From contig OU612068.1 of NCBI GenBank assembly GCA_914767715.1, positions 15,748,001 to 15,812,000 on the forward strand: DNA of 64,000 nt. Direction: 5' to 3'. A program made the translations under genes and the position numbers. The DNA comes from Membranipora membranacea. Taxonomy: Eukaryota; Bryozoa; Gymnolaemata; Cheilostomatida; Membraniporidae. Shown here one piece after another: positions 62,001 to 64,000 of this stretch (the first letter of the stretch is position 1; every line of letters begins with the position of its first letter). The notes under the pieces are model-generated. The model was given only the letters and a program-made list of their open reading frames with translations, had not been told where the DNA came from and did not search any database.

Positions 62001-62883
62001 TCTGGTTTCACTGGTTTCTCAGTTTGCAGGCAGGTCGGAGCACACCTGGGGGTCCAACAAAACCCCAGTAGTCAGTAGACTTCAGTGGGATTTGAACCCA
62101 CGATGACCTTCAACATTTGCATGCTGAAGGGACGGCGCTCTAACCAACTGAGCTACCTCCTACTCCTCTGTCGAAGAACTGTTGAGCCTGTTGTTAAGAA
62201 GAGGGATTGTCCATTAGCCACCTCAGCTATTAGAGCCTGATATGGGCTCATATATTTCAAACATTGCTCCAAATATTTTTTTAATCAAGCTTCTCCTTAT
62301 GCCATTCATAAAGAGGAATCAGTATTCATTGATGCAGTGTACCTTTTTTCCACGGACTTTACATGACAATATGACCCTGTTCTAATAAATGTTATTGTAA
62401 GAAGAAAAATTTTACTACACAATTACCACATTACTACCAAAGCAATGAATCTAGCTTGCAGCTAGTACTACAATATTTAAAAAAAAGTCCTAGCACTGCA
62501 AGACCACCTTCAGGTGGAGTCTACAACATATCTATAAATAAATACTGAAATTCATCAATTAGGTTATTTTAATGTATCAATTATAAGTTGTAGAGAGAAA
62601 AGTAAGTATAGCAGCTGCAGTGGACAGATTTAGAGAGATGTTACATATTATTAGAGATTAAATATAGATTGAGGGAGTTGTTCATCTTCTCCGATGACGT
62701 TGTGTAATTATTGTAGCTATTTTTGTAGGAGAGGTTGTGCTTTGTCATGGAGTATGTGAACGGGGGCGATCTCATGTTCAGAATACAACAAGAGGGAAAG
62801 TTTAAGGAGCCTGTGGCTGTGTTCTATGCTGCTGAGATAGCTTTAGGCCTACTTTTTATGCACGCTAACGGCATCATTTACAG
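46686..62883 (+). CDS. Conventional protein kinase C (C1A-C1B-C2-kinase), 3'-incomplete
   Basis: Twelve coding exons in phase: 46686-46837, 47278-47312, 49818-49900, 50508-50616, 53048-53176, 56560-56734, 57427-57593, 58076-58146, 59892-59972, 61045-61167, 61536-61706 and 62729-62883. Residues 1-484 are visible; conventional PKCs are about 670-700. The order is pseudosubstrate RRGALRQKN (residues 15-23), C1A with all zinc ligands (30-80), C1B (95-144), C2 (about 150-285) and the kinase start. C2 keeps the five calcium-binding aspartates (D180, D186, D245, D247, D253). The hinge is Ser/Gly-rich. The kinase shows GRGSFGKV, the VAIK-type lysine K391, DDDVE and gatekeeper M439, and stops at GIIYR; the next residues (DLKLDN in the family) must lie in an exon beyond the window. 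The enzyme should be a Ser/Thr kinase recruited to membranes by calcium and diacylglycerol. Oddities are a C1A spacing of 14 ([10 protein letters not shown], as in novel PKCs), Ala116 at the C1B switch position, and a six-residue C2 insertion. The donor after 57593 (GTTCGA) is weak. I cannot tell orthology to a single vertebrate paralogue. Confidence 0.95.
48234..48265. repeat. Palindrome family copy a (perfect 32-bp palindrome)
   Basis: TCACAGAGTAAGGATA followed by its exact reverse complement. It lies in the PKC intron between exons 2 and 3. Related copies are at 50391, 52187 and 54902. Confidence 0.9.
49989..50016. repeat. (AT)14 microsatellite
   Basis: Uninterrupted AT dinucleotides in a PKC intron, read directly. 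Confidence 0.9.
50391..50425. repeat. Palindrome family copy b (diverged)
   Basis: CGCAGAGTAAGGATGATTAT and then ATGCTTACTCTTGTG: the same arms as copy a with a longer centre and one inserted base. It lies in the PKC intron before exon 4. Confidence 0.7.
51635..51687. repeat. Near-perfect palindrome with 26-bp arms
   Basis: Arms at 51635-51660 and 51662-51687 (AAGGGCATTTATTATGTGAT.. against ..ATCACATAATAAAAGCCCTT) pair at 25 of 26 positions around a single base. It lies in a PKC intron. Confidence 0.9.
52187..52218. repeat. Palindrome family copy c
   Basis: TCACAGAGTAAGGATATATC then TCTACTCTGTGA; it differs from copy a at two bases in the right arm. Flanks also pair (TAACATAT on the left, ATATGTTA on the right), which extends the symmetry. 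It lies in the PKC intron before exon 5. Confidence 0.85.
52946..52986. repeat. Palindrome with 20-bp arms, two mismatches
   Basis: TATAACAATAGAAGGCTATG faces CATAGTCTTCCATTGTTATA around one base. It lies in the PKC intron, about 60 bases before the exon 5 acceptor, so in the transcript it could fold next to the splice site. Confidence 0.85.
54902..54935. repeat. Palindrome family copy d
   Basis: TCACAGAGTAAAAGGATATA then TCTTTACCCTGTGA. It shares the left flank GAATAACATAT with copy c, which shows the repeat unit is longer than the palindrome core. It lies in the PKC intron before exon 6. Confidence 0.85.
55161..55257. repeat. 10-bp minisatellite (CAATTCTGCA), nine perfect units plus a partial one
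   Basis: Nine consecutive identical units run from 55161 to 55250, then CAATTCT. Because 10 is not a multiple of 3, the array reads through in a repeating open frame, which explains a spurious short open frame here. It lies in a PKC intron. Confidence 0.95.
55377..55403. repeat. Perfect 13-bp-arm palindrome
   Basis: AAGGAGTTGGAAG and CTTCCAACTCCTT flank one base, in a PKC intron about 120 bp after the minisatellite. Confidence 0.85.
56880..57018 (-). mobile_element. tRNA-derived SINE, copy 1
   Basis: On the minus strand the sequence has an A-box region (TGGCTCAGTTGGTTAGAGCG) and a B-box/T-arm (GTGGGTTCAAATCCCAC), the internal RNA polymerase III promoter of a tRNA. The acceptor and anticodon stems do not pair, and a 9-bp hairpin (CTTCAACAC/GTGTTGAAG) occupies the anticodon region. 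A shared tail (GGGGATTGGTTGGCCCCCAG on minus) recurs in copy 2. It is a retroposon fragment, not a tRNA gene. It sits in the PKC intron after exon 6. Confidence 0.8.
59529..59560 (-). repeat. Dispersed repeat, copy 2 (partner of 8085-8123)
   Basis: GCCGTCGGGC followed by AAAAGTCTGGGGGCTCAGAC; its reverse complement matches 8085-8123 in blocks. Just to the left CTCAGACTTTT forms an inverted partner of AAAAGTCT..CTCAG, so this end of the element folds back. PKC intron. Confidence 0.55.
60521..60553. repeat. GC-rich hairpin, 12-bp perfect arms
   Basis: CAGGGAGGGTGG and CCACCCTCCCTG surround GGCACCCCG in the PKC intron before exon 10. It is strikingly GC-rich for this AT-rich DNA. Confidence 0.8.
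62023..62168 (-). mobile_element. tRNA-derived SINE, copy 2
   Basis: It aligns with copy 1 over its whole length, from TTTGCAGGCAGG to CTCCTACTCCT on the plus strand. It has the same A-box and B-box on the minus strand and a diverged central hairpin (CCTTCAGCAT/ATGTTGAAGG). It sits in the PKC intron between exons 11 and 12, in the same orientation as copy 1. Confidence 0.8.
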
Positions 62884-64000
62884 GTATGTATGTAAATCCA
62901 GGGATGGCTATGCTAATGTCACTGCTGTTGAGTGCTGCTCAGGGGTACATGGGGTAATAGTATAAGTGCGTAGGGCATTTCTATATTAAAGACTACCCAA
63001 GGTGTTTGTCTCTTGTATGGCACATCCAGGAGACTGTGACATCAGAATGCAGAGAATTGGAGCTACATTCCCTTATGGAGGCACTTTTTCCACCATCAAT
63101 AATTCATGCCAAGAAGAGAATTGATTTTTTTTACCATGCAAATTGGACAAAACTCTCTCATAAGCAACTGCCTGACTATAACATGCATCGGTCTTTGGGT
63201 AGTCATCAATATTTATTATTATTGATGGTTCCTCCTTCTATAAGCTCCTACGCTAAAGTCGAGGCAACACAATGGGTCATATTTACTTCAATGACAATTT
63301 CGTCATGATACATAACTAGGAAATAGGCTAGTTATATCTTAATTATTATATATATTATATATTATCATTTATGTTATGCTGAGATTAAACAGTATTGCCG
63401 GAAAAAATTCAATGGCAACACTTCTCAGGCGCCGGTAATAAAATTGCACACATGTGTGTCTGTAAATAAGGCCAGGAGCCTGGCTTGTATTCCTAGGAGA
63501 TTGAGTTGCACAACCCACCCACATGGATGAAGGATATCTATAATGCTTTGATCTCGAGTCGTTGCACTGCTGGCCTGCATATTGTGATAACCAACATAAA
63601 TACATCTAATGATATCGTAAACAGTGCATAATTTGGATTGACAATGTATCACGGTCAATACCCAGCGGACTTTCCTAGCATTTATTTACAGAAATAATTG
63701 TCTAGAATACTGCTCTACTTCATAAATAATATCAATAGCTTCAAATAGCTATATTATATATAATAAATAATTGATAATGTATTATGATCGAAGTGAGAAC
63801 TGTAGTAAGACCTGGAGGTTGGTGCGAAGTTAATATGAGCTCAAACAAGCTCGATCATCCAATAGAGACTGTATTGAGTAACAGTCTTGAGTGTGCTTCA
63901 TAAATATACATATGTAATTATGTATGTATGTATGTTGGCTTTCGTAACATCATCCTTCCCTTATCAGCTGCTTTCTCATATATACAGCACCTTCCTTATG
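62884..64000. other. PKC intron running off the right edge
   Basis: It begins with a consensus donor (GTATGT). I looked for the catalytic-loop exon (DLKLDN) and did not find it. It contains only AT-rich DNA with short open frames and no recognisable protein. Confidence 0.7.

Noticed and set aside
63006-63308. 100-codon plus-strand open frame after the last visible PKC exon
   Set aside because: Does not contain the kinase catalytic loop expected next and resembles nothing; intronic.

Overview
This is eukaryotic, almost certainly animal, nuclear DNA. It is AT-rich, and its genes are split into many short exons with GT-AG introns of roughly 0.1-3.7 kb. The gene content is metazoan: a conventional protein kinase C with C1A-C1B-C2-kinase order, a CAAP1 homologue, a BTB protein and a twelve-finger C2H2 protein. 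Gene structure, small mobile elements, and a gene of a family I associate from memory with cnidarian, lancelet and mollusc genomes suggest a marine invertebrate. I cannot place it to phylum.

Layout, left to right. (1) Minus strand, about 1-9,943: a CAAP1-like gene (apoptosis/caspase regulator family), five coding exons visible, 3' end probably beyond the left edge. (2) About 9.9-19.2 kb: a non-coding stretch between divergent genes. (3) Plus strand, 19,245-33,812: a complete 13-exon gene for a predicted 1133-residue protein with twelve C2H2 fingers. Five of them share an unusual extra-cysteine signature (CxxC..xxCxKYxLxxHK). (4) Convergent on it, minus strand, 40,006-35,978: a 311-residue BTB/POZ protein whose stop codon appears to be split by the last splice junction. 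(5) Minus strand, 45,174-41,792: a five-exon gene of an unnamed, lineage-expanded invertebrate family. All splice phases agree, but exon 1 carries one in-frame TAA, and the C-terminus looks cut short. (6) Divergent from it, plus strand, 46,686 to beyond the right edge: a conventional PKC gene, twelve coding exons visible, ending inside the kinase domain just before the catalytic loop.

The introns and intergenic DNA from about 33 to 61 kb hold many short, nearly perfect inverted repeats. One is a palindrome family with four copies inside PKC introns; others are single hairpins with 20-28 bp stems. Two copies of a tRNA-derived SINE, a 10-bp minisatellite and a two-unit 178-bp tandem duplication are also present. 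I saw far fewer such structures in the first 33 kb.

The genes do not form a pathway. The items most worth a second look are the zinc-finger protein with its repeated signature, the palindrome family, the stop-bearing family gene, and three departures of the PKC from the usual conventional-PKC sequence: C1A spacing, alanine at the C1B Tyr/Trp switch position, and a C2 loop insertion.
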